NCBI GenBank assembly: GCA_045631225.1
Contig: JAZQUG010000003.1
Span: 23,372-87,371 of the forward strand
From: Fimenecus sp045631225
Lineage (GTDB): Bacteria > Bacillota > Clostridia > Oscillospirales > Acutalibacteraceae
Length of the DNA: 64,000 nt
Direction: 5' to 3'
Below, piece by piece: positions 48,843 through 58,490 of the stretch. Positions within the stretch are counted from its first letter, which is position 1. Every line of letters starts with the position of its first letter. The notes beneath the pieces were generated by a model. The model did no database searches. It saw nothing but the letters and a program-made list of their open reading frames with translations, and had not been told where the DNA came from. Both the position numbers and the translations under genes were made by a program.

Positions 48843-49916
48843 TTATTTAAGTAATGATACTACAAGGTCGCCCATTTCTGAAGTTGTAACCTTCTTAAAG
48901 CCTTCTTCGTAAATATCAGGTGTACGAGCAGTTTTAAGTGCTTCGTTAACAGCATCTTCAATAGATTTTGCAGCATCCTTTTCATTAAATGAATACTGAA
49001 GCATCATCGCTGCTGAAAGAATTGTTGCAAGTGGGTTTGCCTTCTGCTGACCTGCAATGTCAGGAGCTGAACCGTGAATTGGCTCATAAAGCCCCATTTT
49101 ACCTGTTGCCAATGAAGCAGATGCAAGCATACCGATTGAACCACTAATCATTGATGCCTCATCAGAAAGAATATCACCGAAAATATTTGAAGTAACGATA
49201 ACATCAAACTGTCCCGGATTTCTTACCAACTGCATTGCGCAGTTATCAACGTACATATGATTAAGCTCAACCTCAGGATATTCCGCCGACATTTTAATAA
49301 CAGTTTCTCTCCAGAGTCTTGAACTTTCAAGAACGTTTGCTTTATCAACACTTGTAAGCTTCTTATTACGCTTCATAGCCATTTCATAAGCAGTTCTTGC
49401 AATTCTTTCGATTTCAGGAACAGAATACATTTCTGTATCGTAAGCAGCAGGGTTTCCGTCAACTTCTTTTCTGCCTCTTTCACCGAAATAAATACCGCCT
49501 GTAAGCTCACGGACAATCATAATATCAAGTCCGTCACCGATAATGCTGTCTTTAATAGGTGATGCAGATTTGAGTGGTTCAAAAATCTTTGCAGGACGAA
49601 GATTTGCATAAAGTCCCAGTGCACCACGAATGCCTAAAAGACCTGCTTCAGGACGCTGTTTGCCGGGGAGAGTATCCCACTTCGGACCACCAACTGCGCC
49701 AAGGAATACACAGTCAGCAGCCTTACAAGCGTCAACAGTTTCCTGTGGAAGTGGTTCGCCTGTTGCATCAATAGCACAACCACCCATAAGCTTATAATCA
49801 TAATTGAACTTGAAACCGTATTTTTCACCTGTTGCATCAAGCACTTTAAGAGCTTCATCAACGATTTCAGGACCGATTCCGTCACCTTTTAATACTACAA
49901 TATTATATTTTTTCAT
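48843..49916 (-). CDS. leuB: 3-isopropylmalate dehydrogenase
   Basis: A 357-aa NAD-dependent beta-decarboxylating dehydrogenase in leucine synthesis. The start is the ATG at 49916 (MKKYNIVVLKGDGIGPEIV) with AAAGGA upstream; the frame extends further only through the leuA tail. Motifs: LGAVGGPKWD, RELTGGIYFG, DKANVLESSRLWRE, NIFGDILSDEAS and EPIHGSAPDIAG. It begins 5 bases after the leuA stop. Confidence 0.96.
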   Translation of the reverse strand: MKKYNIVVLKGDGIGPEIVDEALKVLDATGEKYGFKFNYDYKLMGGCAIDATGEPLPQETVDACKAADCVFLGAVGGPKWDTLPGKQRPEAGLLGIRGALGLYANLRPAKIFEPLKSASPIKDSIIGDGLDIMIVRELTGGIYFGERGRKEVDGNPAAYDTEMYSVPEIERIARTAYEMAMKRNKKLTSVDKANVLESSRLWRETVIKMSAEYPEVELNHMYVDNCAMQLVRNPGQFDVIVTSNIFGDILSDEASMISGSIGMLASASLATGKMGLYEPIHGSAPDIAGQQKANPLATILSAAMMLQYSFNEKDAAKSIEDAVNEALKTARTPDIYEEGFKKVTTSEMGDLVVSLLK

Positions 49917-49921
49917 AATAA

Positions 49922-51625
49922 TTAGTCCTTTCTTGTTACATCCGGCATACAACGATTAACTGCACAAAGGATACCCTTGATTGATGCGTAGTTGATGTTG
50001 TGTGAAATACCGATACCGAAAACATCTTTGCCCTGTGGGTCTGTAATGTGAATATAGCTGACAGCCTTTGAGTCAGAACCTGATGAGAATGCGTGTTCTG
50101 AGTAGTCGATGAAGTGATAATCACCAAGACCGATTGTGTTCATAGCCTGACAGAAAGCACCGATAGGACCTGATGCAATGCCTTCAATCTGCTGTGGCTC
50201 GTTATCATTATACTGAACAGTACCAACAAAGTGTACTCTTGACTGTTCATCACCGTGTTCTCTTTCTTCAAAGAATTTGTAATTGAGCAATTTGTAAGGT
50301 CCTGTAACATTGAGGTATTCCTGCTGGAAAAGCTCATAAACTTCGTCTTTCTGGATTTCTTTACCTTTTTCGTCACAAACCTTCTGAACAATCTTAGAGA
50401 ATTCAGGATGCATAGCTTTTGGCATATTATATCCGAATTCTGCCATAATATATGCAACGCCACCTTTACCGGACTGGCTGTTGATACGGATAATCGGTTC
50501 GTATTCACGACCAACGTCTGCAGGGTCGATAGGTAAATACGGAACTTCCCAATATTCTGTTCCGCTTGTTCGCATATATTCCTTGCCCTTGTTGATAGCA
50601 TCCTGATGAGAACCTGAGAATGCAGTGAAAACAAGCTCACCACCATAAGGCTTTCTTGGGTCAACAGGCATCTTTGTTGTTCTTTCAAACATATCCTTGA
50701 TTTCATTCATATTTGAGAAATCAAGTCCCGGGTCAATACCCTGTGTGTACATGTTAAGAGCAAGAGTAACAATATCAACGTTACCTGTTCTTTCACCGTT
50801 ACCGAAAAGAGTACCTTCAATTCTGTCAGCACCTGCTAAAAGACCAAGCTCAGCAGCAGCAACAGCAGTACCTCTGTCATTATGAGGATGCAAGCTGATG
50901 ATTGCATTTTCACGATTCTTGAGCTTACGACAGAAATATTCAATCTGGTCAGCGTGTCCGTTTGGTGTGCTACCTTCAACAGTTGCAGGAAGATTAAGAA
51001 TAATCTTGTTATCTTCGTTAATATCGAGTGCTTCCATAACCTTTTCACAGATAAGAACAGCGTTGTCCATTTCTGTACCCGAAAAGCTTTCAGGTGAATA
51101 TTCGTAACGGATGTTGACATCTTTTTCTGCTTTAAGTTCATCAGTAAGCTGTTTGATAAGCTTAGCACCCTGAACGGCAATATCAATAACACCGTCCATA
51201 TCCTTTTTGAAAACAACTTTTCTCTGAAGAGTTGAAGTTGAATTGTAGAAATGGATAATTATATTTTTAGCACCGTCAATAGCTTCAAAAGTCTTTCTGA
51301 TGAGGTGCTCACGGCTTTGTACAAGTACCTGAATTGTAACGTCGTCAGGAATTAAGTTTTCTTCAATAAGAGTACGAAGAATTTCATATTCAGTTTCAGA
51401 AGCTGATGGGAAACCAACTTCAATTTCCTTGAAACCGATTTTGATAAGTGTTTTGAAATATTCGATTTTTTCCTGAAGATTCATCGGGTCAATAAGAGCT
51501 TGATTACCGTCACGAAGGTCAACTGAGCACCAGATTGGTGGTTTTTCAATTGTTTTCCTCGGCCATTGTCTGTCAGGAATGTTGATTGGTTTAAATGGGA
51601 TGTATTTCTGGCATCCTTGTTTCAT
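49922..51625 (-). CDS. leuA: 2-isopropylmalate synthase (long, type 2)
   Basis: A 567-aa enzyme that condenses acetyl-CoA and 2-ketoisovalerate. The ATG at 51625 follows GGAGG; the upstream open frame is T-box leader. Motifs: WCSVDLRDGNQALIDPM (catalytic entry), GFKEIEVGFPSAS, SLHPHNDRGTAVAAAELG (metal His pair) and GNGERTGNVDIVTLALN. The C-terminal regulatory domain (about 440-567) is the leucine-sensing part. The length fits the LeuA2 subfamily (about 560). Controlled by a T-box leader. No leuC or leuD is present nearby. Confidence 0.95.
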   Translation of the reverse strand: MKQGCQKYIPFKPINIPDRQWPRKTIEKPPIWCSVDLRDGNQALIDPMNLQEKIEYFKTLIKIGFKEIEVGFPSASETEYEILRTLIEENLIPDDVTIQVLVQSREHLIRKTFEAIDGAKNIIIHFYNSTSTLQRKVVFKKDMDGVIDIAVQGAKLIKQLTDELKAEKDVNIRYEYSPESFSGTEMDNAVLICEKVMEALDINEDNKIILNLPATVEGSTPNGHADQIEYFCRKLKNRENAIISLHPHNDRGTAVAAAELGLLAGADRIEGTLFGNGERTGNVDIVTLALNMYTQGIDPGLDFSNMNEIKDMFERTTKMPVDPRKPYGGELVFTAFSGSHQDAINKGKEYMRTSGTEYWEVPYLPIDPADVGREYEPIIRINSQSGKGGVAYIMAEFGYNMPKAMHPEFSKIVQKVCDEKGKEIQKDEVYELFQQEYLNVTGPYKLLNYKFFEEREHGDEQSRVHFVGTVQYNDNEPQQIEGIASGPIGAFCQAMNTIGLGDYHFIDYSEHAFSSGSDSKAVSYIHITDPQGKDVFGIGISHNINYASIKGILCAVNRCMPDVTRKD

Positions 51626-51639
51626 AATTTTTACCTCCA

Positions 51640-51915
51640 AATAAAAAATCGCCCCACTATCATCAACGAGAGATTGATAGGGACGACGGAAAAATCTATC
51701 GTGGTACCACCCTAATTCGTCGGTAAAACCGACCTTAGCGACCTCAAGCAAGGTCCGACTTGATAACGGTGTCATCCGTCACGGGCTATGATTTCACCCG
51801 TGCAACTCCGAAATGAGCTATACACATAAGCACTGTGTTGCCTTGCACCGAACGGCAACTCTCTGAAAGCGAGTGAATTATGTCTTGTTTTCTTCACTGT
51901 TTTTGACAGGGGCTA
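51640..51915 (-). promoter_or_regulatory. T-box leader of leuA
   Basis: On the minus strand the conserved T-box AGGGTGGTACCACG lies at 51700-51713, followed by a terminator hairpin (stem around GATTGATAG/CTATCA, 51655-51690) and T run. The upstream 200 bases contain the stem I region. A CTC triplet (51815-51817) could be the leucine specifier, but I could not place stem I with certainty. Uncharged tRNA would favour the antiterminator and turn on leuA. Confidence 0.9.
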
Positions 51916-52059
51916 TTTAATTTGTATTATATTGTATAGTATTTCTTTCATTTTGTCAATATGCTATTTAAACCATTAAATTAAAATATTGACACTTGAA
52001 AAACTTATTTTAAAATGTTAAGATTTTAGTATAATTTTAAATTTAAGGAATTGAAAATT

Positions 52060-53229
52060 ATGAAAAAAAGAGAATTAAAATATCCTGTTATTTTTGTTCA
52101 CGGTATGTTTGGTTGGGGTGAAGGAGAAGGCATATACAAAAAAATGCCATATTGGGGAGCCACAACCGGTAATCTTACAGAATTTTTGAGAGATAGTGGA
52201 TACGAGTGTTATGCAGCTTCAGTTGGTCCGATTTCAAGTGCATGGGACCAGGCTTGTCAACTATATGCTCAGCTCATGGGTACACAAGTTGATTACGGTA
52301 AGGCTCACTCACAACTCCATAATCACAAACAATTCGGAAGAAAGTATGAAAAACCACTCTTTGATGGCTGGAGTGAAGAAAAGAAAGTTCATCTTGTGGG
52401 CCATAGCTTTGGTGGTTTGTGTATCCGTATGCTTTCGCACCTTTTAGAATATGGTGACCCTCGTGAAGTGGAAGCAAGTGGTGATGATGTTTCGCCACTG
52501 TTCAAAGGAGGCAACGGAAAATTAATATGCAGCATCAGTGCAATCTGTTCACCGTTAGATGTTGTTGATGCATATGAAGTTGCGGATAAATATAAATTGT
52601 ATCAGACTGTCAGAGCAAGTGCAGTTTTTTATTCCTGTGCTATGGGACGTTCACCTTTTAACGGTAAGGCAGTTGACTTCCATCTTGAGCATTTTGGACT
52701 TACAAATACTCCGGGACAAAAAGATGTTCAGACAGGACATCGTGCAAGAAAGTATTTAAGACGAAGCTATAAAATGACAGATGAAAATATTTTTTCAGGA
52801 TTGAAACCTGAGGGAATAACTAATTTGAATAATTTTGTGGAAATTGTACCACATATTTATTATTTCTCATTTCCGTTTAATGCTGTTGAATATGATGAAA
52901 AAAAGAGAAAAGAAATAGCAAATAAAACGGATTTACCACTTATGCATTTTACTGCATTTCTGTTGCTTCATAATTCAAGACAGAAAGGTGTCAATAACAG
53001 TGGTGGAAATGATGGTATGGTTGATGTTGATGCAGCACTATCTCCTCCGGACGAACCAAATATCAAATATACCGAAGGTATGGAATACAACCCGGGAATA
53101 TGGCATGTTATGCCTATACGGGTAGGTGACCACGGCACTGCAATTGGATTGTTGGCAGATAAGGAAGAAACGCACAATTTCTATCTCAACATTATGAATA
53201 TGTTCAAAGAAATAGAAAGAAAAAAGTAA
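52060..53229 (+). CDS. Lipase-like alpha/beta hydrolase
   Basis: A 389-aa protein of the staphylococcal-lipase-like group: PVIFVHGMFGWGEGEG (oxyanion loop), the LVGHSFGG nucleophile Ser (about 118), and DHGTAIG (catalytic His, about 365). It lacks a signal peptide, so it is probably cytoplasmic or exported by another route. A Trp/Gly-rich YWGATTGN region near residue 32 is as in that family. The ATG at 52060 follows AAGGAATTG. It stands alone, divergent from leuA. Confidence 0.83.
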   Translation: MKKRELKYPVIFVHGMFGWGEGEGIYKKMPYWGATTGNLTEFLRDSGYECYAASVGPISSAWDQACQLYAQLMGTQVDYGKAHSQLHNHKQFGRKYEKPLFDGWSEEKKVHLVGHSFGGLCIRMLSHLLEYGDPREVEASGDDVSPLFKGGNGKLICSISAICSPLDVVDAYEVADKYKLYQTVRASAVFYSCAMGRSPFNGKAVDFHLEHFGLTNTPGQKDVQTGHRARKYLRRSYKMTDENIFSGLKPEGITNLNNFVEIVPHIYYFSFPFNAVEYDEKKRKEIANKTDLPLMHFTAFLLLHNSRQKGVNNSGGNDGMVDVDAALSPPDEPNIKYTEGMEYNPGIWHVMPIRVGDHGTAIGLLADKEETHNFYLNIMNMFKEIERKK

Positions 53230-53304
53230 TCTCTTCAATTTAATTGTTGATTTTAAAGTAAAAAAGTGGTTTAATATTTTTATATTATTTTAGGAGATGA
53301 GAAT

Positions 53305-54126
53305 ATGGACTTTAAAGAAAGTACAGGTTTGTACTTGATTGCAGGTGGCGTTATTGCTTTTGTTCTTGTTCAATCTGTTTTCTTCCTTGTAAAAGCATGG
53401 AAACAGGGTGAAAAGTTAGGAATTGACAAGAAAAAATTGCGTGATGCAATCACATCAAGTGCAGTTTTCACAATTCCGTCAGCATTATCAGTTCTTGCTA
53501 CGGTTATTGTTTTAGCACCATCATTAGGTCTGGTAATTCCATGGGTAAGATTATCTGTTCTTGGTAACTTGTTGTACGAAACTAAAGCAGCAGGTGATGC
53601 TATGAGTGCATTGGGACAAGAAGGCGGTATCTCATCAACAATTACTGACCCTGCAGTTTTTGCCGGTGTTGCTTGGGTTATGACCCTTGGTATTTGTTTC
53701 TCTCTTGTTCTTTTGCCTTTCGTTGCAAAGCCATTACATAAAAAGATGCTTAACTTAGGTAAAAAAGACGAAGCACAGGAAGAAACAGGCGAAAAGAAAG
53801 AGAAAAAATCAAACGGTATTGCAGGATTTATTGACCTTTTGACACCTGCTGTATTTATCGGTCTTATCGGTGCATTCGTAGCACGTGCTATTGCAGGTAA
53901 AGGTAAGCCTGAAACATTCGGTGACGGTGCCGGTGTGTTATCAGTTATCACATTGGTTGTGGCAGTTGCTGCATCATTAATTCTCGAATATATTGCAAAG
54001 AAGTTCAAACTCACATGGCTTGAACCGTTTGTTATGCCAATCGGTATGATTATTGCGATGGTTATTGCAGTTGTTGCATACAATGTATTGCCACCTGAAC
54101 TTGCTGTTTTGGAATGGAGGGGTTAA
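53305..54126 (+). CDS. DUF5058 family membrane protein
   Basis: A 273-aa protein with about seven membrane helices and a lysine-rich cytoplasmic loop (KKDEAQEETGEKKEKK, about residue 155). The start FKESTGLYLIAGG and the region AITSSAVFTIPSALSVL match the DUF5058 family, which is typically paired with another membrane protein; transport of an unknown solute is possible. Translationally close to the next gene (2 bases apart). Confidence 0.78.
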   Translation: MDFKESTGLYLIAGGVIAFVLVQSVFFLVKAWKQGEKLGIDKKKLRDAITSSAVFTIPSALSVLATVIVLAPSLGLVIPWVRLSVLGNLLYETKAAGDAMSALGQEGGISSTITDPAVFAGVAWVMTLGICFSLVLLPFVAKPLHKKMLNLGKKDEAQEETGEKKEKKSNGIAGFIDLLTPAVFIGLIGAFVARAIAGKGKPETFGDGAGVLSVITLVVAVAASLILEYIAKKFKLTWLEPFVMPIGMIIAMVIAVVAYNVLPPELAVLEWRG

Positions 54127-54128
54127 TT

Positions 54129-54803
54129 ATGAGTAAAAAGAATAAAGTAGAAAAATCATATTTTGACCGTGTCCATGCCTGGGGTAGAATTTCAAGTATT
54201 ACAGCGTTATGCGTAATGATTATGTTCCCGCTTTCAATCTGCTTGTATTTGGGTGTCTGGCCATCCTTCAGCGGCGTTATGAGTGGTCTTATGAAGCTTA
54301 TTCCGCTTTACTGGTCACTTGCAGTTATTGAAGTTTTGATTTATACACCAATGCTTGGTGCAGGTGGTACATATCTTTCATTCGTAACAGGTAATATTAC
54401 AAATCTTAAGCTTCCATGTGCTATCGGTGCTATGGAAAATGCAAAGGTAAAGGCAAACAGTGAGGAAGGCGAAGTTATTTCAACAATTGCAATTGCAACA
54501 TCTTCTATTGTTACAACAGTTATTATTGCAGTTGGTGTGTTGGTGTTCAAACCATTCCTTCCTGCATTTACAAGCAGTGAACTTTTAATGCCTGCATTCA
54601 AACAGGTTCAACCTGCACTTTTCGGTGCATTGGCAGCAGGTTATTTCTCAAAGCATTGGAAGATTTCAATTTTCCCGATTCTTGTAATGCTTGGCGTATT
54701 GCTTGTAGCTCCTTCATTAGATGCAGGTACGCTTCTCTTCCCTGGTATCATAGCATCTGTAGTTGGTGCATTTGCAATGTGGAAACTCAAATGGGTTAAA
54801 TAA
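54129..54803 (+). CDS. Membrane partner of the DUF5058 protein
   Basis: A 224-aa protein with about six membrane helices, starting MSKKNKVEKSYFDRVHAWGR after GGAGGGG at 54129. It shows LGAGGTYLSFVTGNITNLKL and an NAKVKANSEEGEVISTIAI loop. I know it only as the co-occurring second gene of DUF5058 pairs; together they look like a two-subunit membrane transporter. A strong terminator follows. Confidence 0.65.
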   Translation: MSKKNKVEKSYFDRVHAWGRISSITALCVMIMFPLSICLYLGVWPSFSGVMSGLMKLIPLYWSLAVIEVLIYTPMLGAGGTYLSFVTGNITNLKLPCAIGAMENAKVKANSEEGEVISTIAIATSSIVTTVIIAVGVLVFKPFLPAFTSSELLMPAFKQVQPALFGALAAGYFSKHWKISIFPILVMLGVLLVAPSLDAGTLLFPGIIASVVGAFAMWKLKWVK

Positions 54804-54814
54804 TTTACTCAATA

Positions 54815-54848
54815 GTCCGTTGGCCAATCTGGCTGACGGACATTTTTT
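54815..54848 (+). terminator. Rho-independent terminator
   Basis: GTCCGT-TGGCCA pairs with TGGCTG-ACGGAC around a short loop, then ATTTTTTT. Confidence 0.92.
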
Positions 54849-54894
54849 TGTGAAAATATACAGAAAAATATGGTTATTTTTTACCTATAAAACA

Positions 54895-54923
54895 TTGATT
54901 TTATACGTGTAAAGTGATAAAAT
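54895..54923 (+). promoter_or_regulatory. SigA-type promoter of the inositol operon
   Basis: TTGATT and TAAAAT with a 17-base spacer, 37 bases before iolJ. Confidence 0.7.
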
Positions 54924-54960
54924 TAATTGATTATAACAAAATGGATTGGAGTGTGCTTTT

Positions 54961-55803
54961 ATGGCTTTAGTTCCAATGAAAAAACTACTTGAAAATGCCG
55001 AAAAAAATAATATCGCAGTGGGTGCTTTCAGTGTAGGCAATATGGAAATGGTTATGGGTGCTGTGGCTGCCGCTGAAGAACTGAATATGCCGATTATTCT
55101 TCAGATTGCAGAGTGCAGACTTAAAAACTCACCGCTTGAGCTTATGGGTCCTATGATGATTTCTGCGGCAAAGAATTCAAAGGTTGAAATTGCAGTTCAT
55201 CTTGACCACGGTCTTAAAATCGAAACTGTTGAAAAGGCTCTTAAAATGGGATTTACATCAGTAATGTTTGACGGCTCAACGCTTCCTTTGGAGGAAAACA
55301 TCAAGGCAGTTAAAAAAGTTCGTGAAATGGCTGACGAATACGGAGCAACAGTTGAGGCTGAGCTTGGTGTTGTCGGTGGTAATGAGGGTGATGGTGCAGC
55401 ACACGAAATCCTCTGTACAAATCCTAATGATGCAAAGCTTTTCTGTGACGAAACAGGTGTTGATGCACTTGCAGTTGCTATCGGTAACGCACACGGTAAC
55501 TATCCTGTGCTTCCGAATCTTCGTTTTGATGTTCTTGACGATATTGACAAAATGGTTGAAACACCACTTGTGCTCCACGGTGGAACAGGAATTACAGACG
55601 AAATGTTCCAACAGGCTATTATGTTGGGTGTTCGAAAGATAAATATTGCAACAGCAAGCTTTGACCATCTTGCAAAATATGCTCAGGATTATTGCAGTAC
55701 AAAAGAAAAAGCAAATTATTTTGAGCTCAGTGCAAAAATGTCAGAAGGCGTTTATGCAAATGTAAAAAGACATATTAAAGTGTTCAGCTTTATGGATAGA
55801 TAA
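54961..55803 (+). CDS. iolJ: Class II aldolase, probable 6-phospho-5-dehydro-2-deoxygluconate aldolase
   Basis: A 280-aa zinc-dependent class II fructose-bisphosphate aldolase-type enzyme: NIAVGAFSVGNMEMVMG, VAVHLDHG-like IAVHLDHGLKIE (Zn His), VEAELGVVGGNEGDG, LAVAIGNAHGNYP and LVLHGGTGITDEMF. At the head of the inositol cluster it is best read as IolJ, which yields dihydroxyacetone phosphate and malonate semialdehyde. The ATG at 54961 has TTGGAGTG upstream; a TTG five codons earlier is less likely. Confidence 0.88.
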   Translation: MALVPMKKLLENAEKNNIAVGAFSVGNMEMVMGAVAAAEELNMPIILQIAECRLKNSPLELMGPMMISAAKNSKVEIAVHLDHGLKIETVEKALKMGFTSVMFDGSTLPLEENIKAVKKVREMADEYGATVEAELGVVGGNEGDGAAHEILCTNPNDAKLFCDETGVDALAVAIGNAHGNYPVLPNLRFDVLDDIDKMVETPLVLHGGTGITDEMFQQAIMLGVRKINIATASFDHLAKYAQDYCSTKEKANYFELSAKMSEGVYANVKRHIKVFSFMDR

Positions 55804-55815
55804 GGAGATTTTATT

Positions 55816-56832
55816 ATGAAATACATTGAATTTGACAACAGTAAGGAATTTGATTTAATCCTTTTGGGCAGAGTTGCAGTTGACCTTAATCCTGTTGACT
55901 ATTATTGTCCGCTTAACGAAAGCACAACATTTAAGAGATACCTTGGTGGTTCTCCTGCAAATATTGCAGTTGGTCTTGCAAGACTCGGCAAGAAATGTGG
56001 TTTCTTTGCAAGAGTTTCTGATGACCAGCTCGGCACATTCGTAACTGATTACTTTGATAATGAAGGAATTGATACTTCTCATATCAAGCGTTGCCAGAAT
56101 GGTGAAAAAATTGGTCTTACATTTACTGAAATCAAGTCAGAAACAGAAAGCTCAATCGTTATGTATCGTAACGAAGCTGCTGACTTAAAGCTTGATGTTG
56201 CTGATATTGATGAAGATTATATCAATAAGGCAAAGGCAATCCTCATTTCAGGTACTGCACTTGCAGAAAGCCCATCAAGAGAAGCTGCACTTAAGGCGGT
56301 AGCACTTGCAAAGAAAAATGGTGTGCCAATTATTTTTGACATCGACTATCGTGCATACAACTGGAAAAACAGTGATGAAATCGCAATTTATTATTCATCA
56401 GTTGCTCGTGAAGCCGATATTATCCTTGGTTCTCGTGAGGAATATGACCTTACAGAAAAGTTTATTAAGCCTAATATGACAGATAAGGAAACTGCTGCAT
56501 ACTGGCACGGGCAGAATGCAAAAATCGTAATTATCAAGCACGGTAAAGAAGGTTCAACAGCATACACAAACGATGGTGAAAGCTATTCAATCAAACCATT
56601 CCCCGTAAAACTCCTTAAGTCATTCGGTGGTGGAGATGGTTATGCATCTGCATTCCTTTATGGCATTTTTGAAGGCTGGGAAATCATTGATGCTCTCGAA
56701 TTCGGTTCAGCATCAGCTGCAATGCTTGTAGCAAGTCACGCTTGTTCACAGGATATGCCATCAGTTGAAGCTGTAAAAGAGTTCATCAAGAAAGAAAAAG
56801 AAGAATATGGCGAAATGATTGCTCGTGGCTAA
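55816..56832 (+). CDS. iolC: 5-dehydro-2-deoxygluconokinase
   Basis: A 338-aa PfkB-family kinase. DLILLGRVAVDLNPVDYYCP at the N-terminus, GGSPANIAVGLARLG, IDYRAYNWKN and the KSFGGGDGYASAFL catalytic motif (GGGDG where GAGD is usual) match IolC. It phosphorylates 2-deoxy-5-keto-gluconate in inositol breakdown. AAGGAG precedes the ATG, 12 bases after iolJ. Confidence 0.93.
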   Translation: MKYIEFDNSKEFDLILLGRVAVDLNPVDYYCPLNESTTFKRYLGGSPANIAVGLARLGKKCGFFARVSDDQLGTFVTDYFDNEGIDTSHIKRCQNGEKIGLTFTEIKSETESSIVMYRNEAADLKLDVADIDEDYINKAKAILISGTALAESPSREAALKAVALAKKNGVPIIFDIDYRAYNWKNSDEIAIYYSSVAREADIILGSREEYDLTEKFIKPNMTDKETAAYWHGQNAKIVIIKHGKEGSTAYTNDGESYSIKPFPVKLLKSFGGGDGYASAFLYGIFEGWEIIDALEFGSASAAMLVASHACSQDMPSVEAVKEFIKKEKEEYGEMIARG

Positions 56833-56846
56833 TTCTTTTTGGCATA

Positions 56847-56925
56847 TTTTCCGTAATACTTCGTTGCTTTCGGTTCGTGGTATACCCGATACAACTTCAC
56901 CTCGGCAACATTGTCTTACGAAAAA
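56847..56925. repeat. Palindromic CTTCGT element, copy B
   Basis: TTTTCCGTAA at the left end is complementary to TTACGAAAAA at the right end, with GTTGC/GCAAC inside. It starts 15 bases after the iolC stop codon. Confidence 0.7.
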
Positions 56926-56982
56926 TCTGCTCAAAAATAATGTGTTCTATTAAAACTTATTATAGCTAAAACGGTGAATAAA

Positions 56983-57672
56983 ATGATTAAGAAATTATTA
57001 AAAAACAAGGTATTCAAAGGGGTAATAATTACAATTCTTTGTGCTTGTTTGCTCGGTGGGGTAGCTGTAGTTGGCATTAATGCCTATATGATTTCTTATG
57101 TAAGTGATTACATTTTAACAACCGATGAACTTAAGAATCAGAATTTTGATTGCATAATGGTGCTTGGTGCAGGACTTTGGGATGGTGAACCATCACCAAT
57201 GCTTCAGGAACGGCTTGACTTTGGTTTTGTGGCTTATGAAACGGGTTGCTCCGATAAATTGCTTATGAGTGGGGACCACGGTCGTGAGGAATACGATGAA
57301 GTCAACAAAATGAAAGATGTTGCTATTGAAAATGGTGTTCCTGCTGATAATATTTTTATGGACCACGCAGGATTTTCAACTTATGAATCAATGTATCGTG
57401 CAAGAGATATTTTTCAGGTTGAAAAAATGGTTATTGTAACACAGGAATATCACTTGTATCGTGCTGTTTACAATGCCCGAAAATTAGGGATAGATGCTTA
57501 TGGCTTCGCTGCAGACAGACTCAACTATCCGATTTATAACGATGTTCGTGAAGCCTTGGCAAGAACTAAAGATTTCTTCTATTGTATTATTCAGCCCGAA
57601 CCCACATATTTGGGCGATGCAATACCAATCAGTGCAAGTGGCTCATTAACAGATGATAAAACAAGAGTTTAA
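56983..57672 (+). CDS. SanA/YdcF-like (DUF218) membrane protein
   Basis: A 229-aa protein with one N-terminal membrane helix (about 11-33) and an external DUF218 domain: DCIMVLGAGLWDGEPSPMLQERLDFG, LLMSGDHGREEYDEVNKM, then STYESMYRARDIF and VTQEYHLYRAVYNARKLG. SanA-like proteins affect envelope permeability. It interrupts the inositol operon and has no known role in it. A GTG at 56974 is an alternative start; the ATG at 56983 fits the ACGGTGA site better. Confidence 0.82.
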   Translation: MIKKLLKNKVFKGVIITILCACLLGGVAVVGINAYMISYVSDYILTTDELKNQNFDCIMVLGAGLWDGEPSPMLQERLDFGFVAYETGCSDKLLMSGDHGREEYDEVNKMKDVAIENGVPADNIFMDHAGFSTYESMYRARDIFQVEKMVIVTQEYHLYRAVYNARKLGIDAYGFAADRLNYPIYNDVREALARTKDFFYCIIQPEPTYLGDAIPISASGSLTDDKTRV

Positions 57673-57689
57673 TATATAAAGGTGATTAT

Positions 57690-58457
57690 ATGTACGAAAA
57701 TCCAGAATTTAATTCCAACAACGAAAAAATCCTTTGTGAGATGAACGGCAAAAATGCTGATATGCTCATGGATATAAAAACAAAGATTTTAAAAGCAGGT
57801 GAGTCTGTTACAATCTGTGACGGGAATAACGAAACAGCAATTCTCTTACTTTCAGGTGATGTTGAATACTCATTCGACGGAAAAACAGAAGCTGCAAAGC
57901 GTGAAAATCAGTTTATTGATAGACCATATTGTGTTCACTTCTCAAAAAACAATGAGGTGACAGTTACTGCAAATGCAGATTCAAGAATTCTCATTCAGCA
58001 GACAGATAATGATAACGATTTCGGGTTTAAGTGGTACAGTCCTGAAAATGTAATTCTTCAGGAATTTGGTAAGGACCAGTGGAATGGTACTGCTCACAGA
58101 CAGGTTCTTACACTTTTTGATTACGAAAATGCACCATATTCAAATATGGTTCTTGGTGAGGTTATTCACAAACCCGGATGTTGGTCAAGTTATCCTCCAC
58201 ATTATCATCCACAGCCTGAAGTTTATTACTATGAATTTGATAAGCCACAGGGCTTTGGTGTAGGATTCAATGGTGATGATTGTTATAAGGTTGAGGACCA
58301 GGGTGTTCTCTGTATCACACCGATGAAAACACATCAACAGGTTGCTGCTCCTGGCTATTCAATGTGCTATGTATGGATGATTAGACACCTTGATGGTGAC
58401 CCTTGGATTAAGACAAGAATTGACGACCCAAAGCATAAGTGGTTGTTAGATATATAA
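57690..58457 (+). CDS. iolB: 5-deoxy-glucuronate isomerase
   Basis: A 255-aa cupin-fold enzyme converting 5-deoxyglucuronate to 2-deoxy-5-keto-gluconate. The SSYPPHYHPQPEVYYYEF metal-binding stretch (His and Glu ligands, about residue 170) and the CYVWMIRHLDGDPW C-terminus are typical of IolB. The ATG follows AAAGGTG. Confidence 0.93.
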   Translation: MYENPEFNSNNEKILCEMNGKNADMLMDIKTKILKAGESVTICDGNNETAILLLSGDVEYSFDGKTEAAKRENQFIDRPYCVHFSKNNEVTVTANADSRILIQQTDNDNDFGFKWYSPENVILQEFGKDQWNGTAHRQVLTLFDYENAPYSNMVLGEVIHKPGCWSSYPPHYHPQPEVYYYEFDKPQGFGVGFNGDDCYKVEDQGVLCITPMKTHQQVAAPGYSMCYVWMIRHLDGDPWIKTRIDDPKHKWLLDI

Positions 58458-58490
58458 ATAATTCAACTTGACATATTATGAGGTGATATT

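Noticed and set aside
49936..51216. Long alternative-frame open frames inside leuA
   Set aside because: They overlap a well-conserved gene, have Leu/Ser-rich low-complexity products and no ribosome binding sites.
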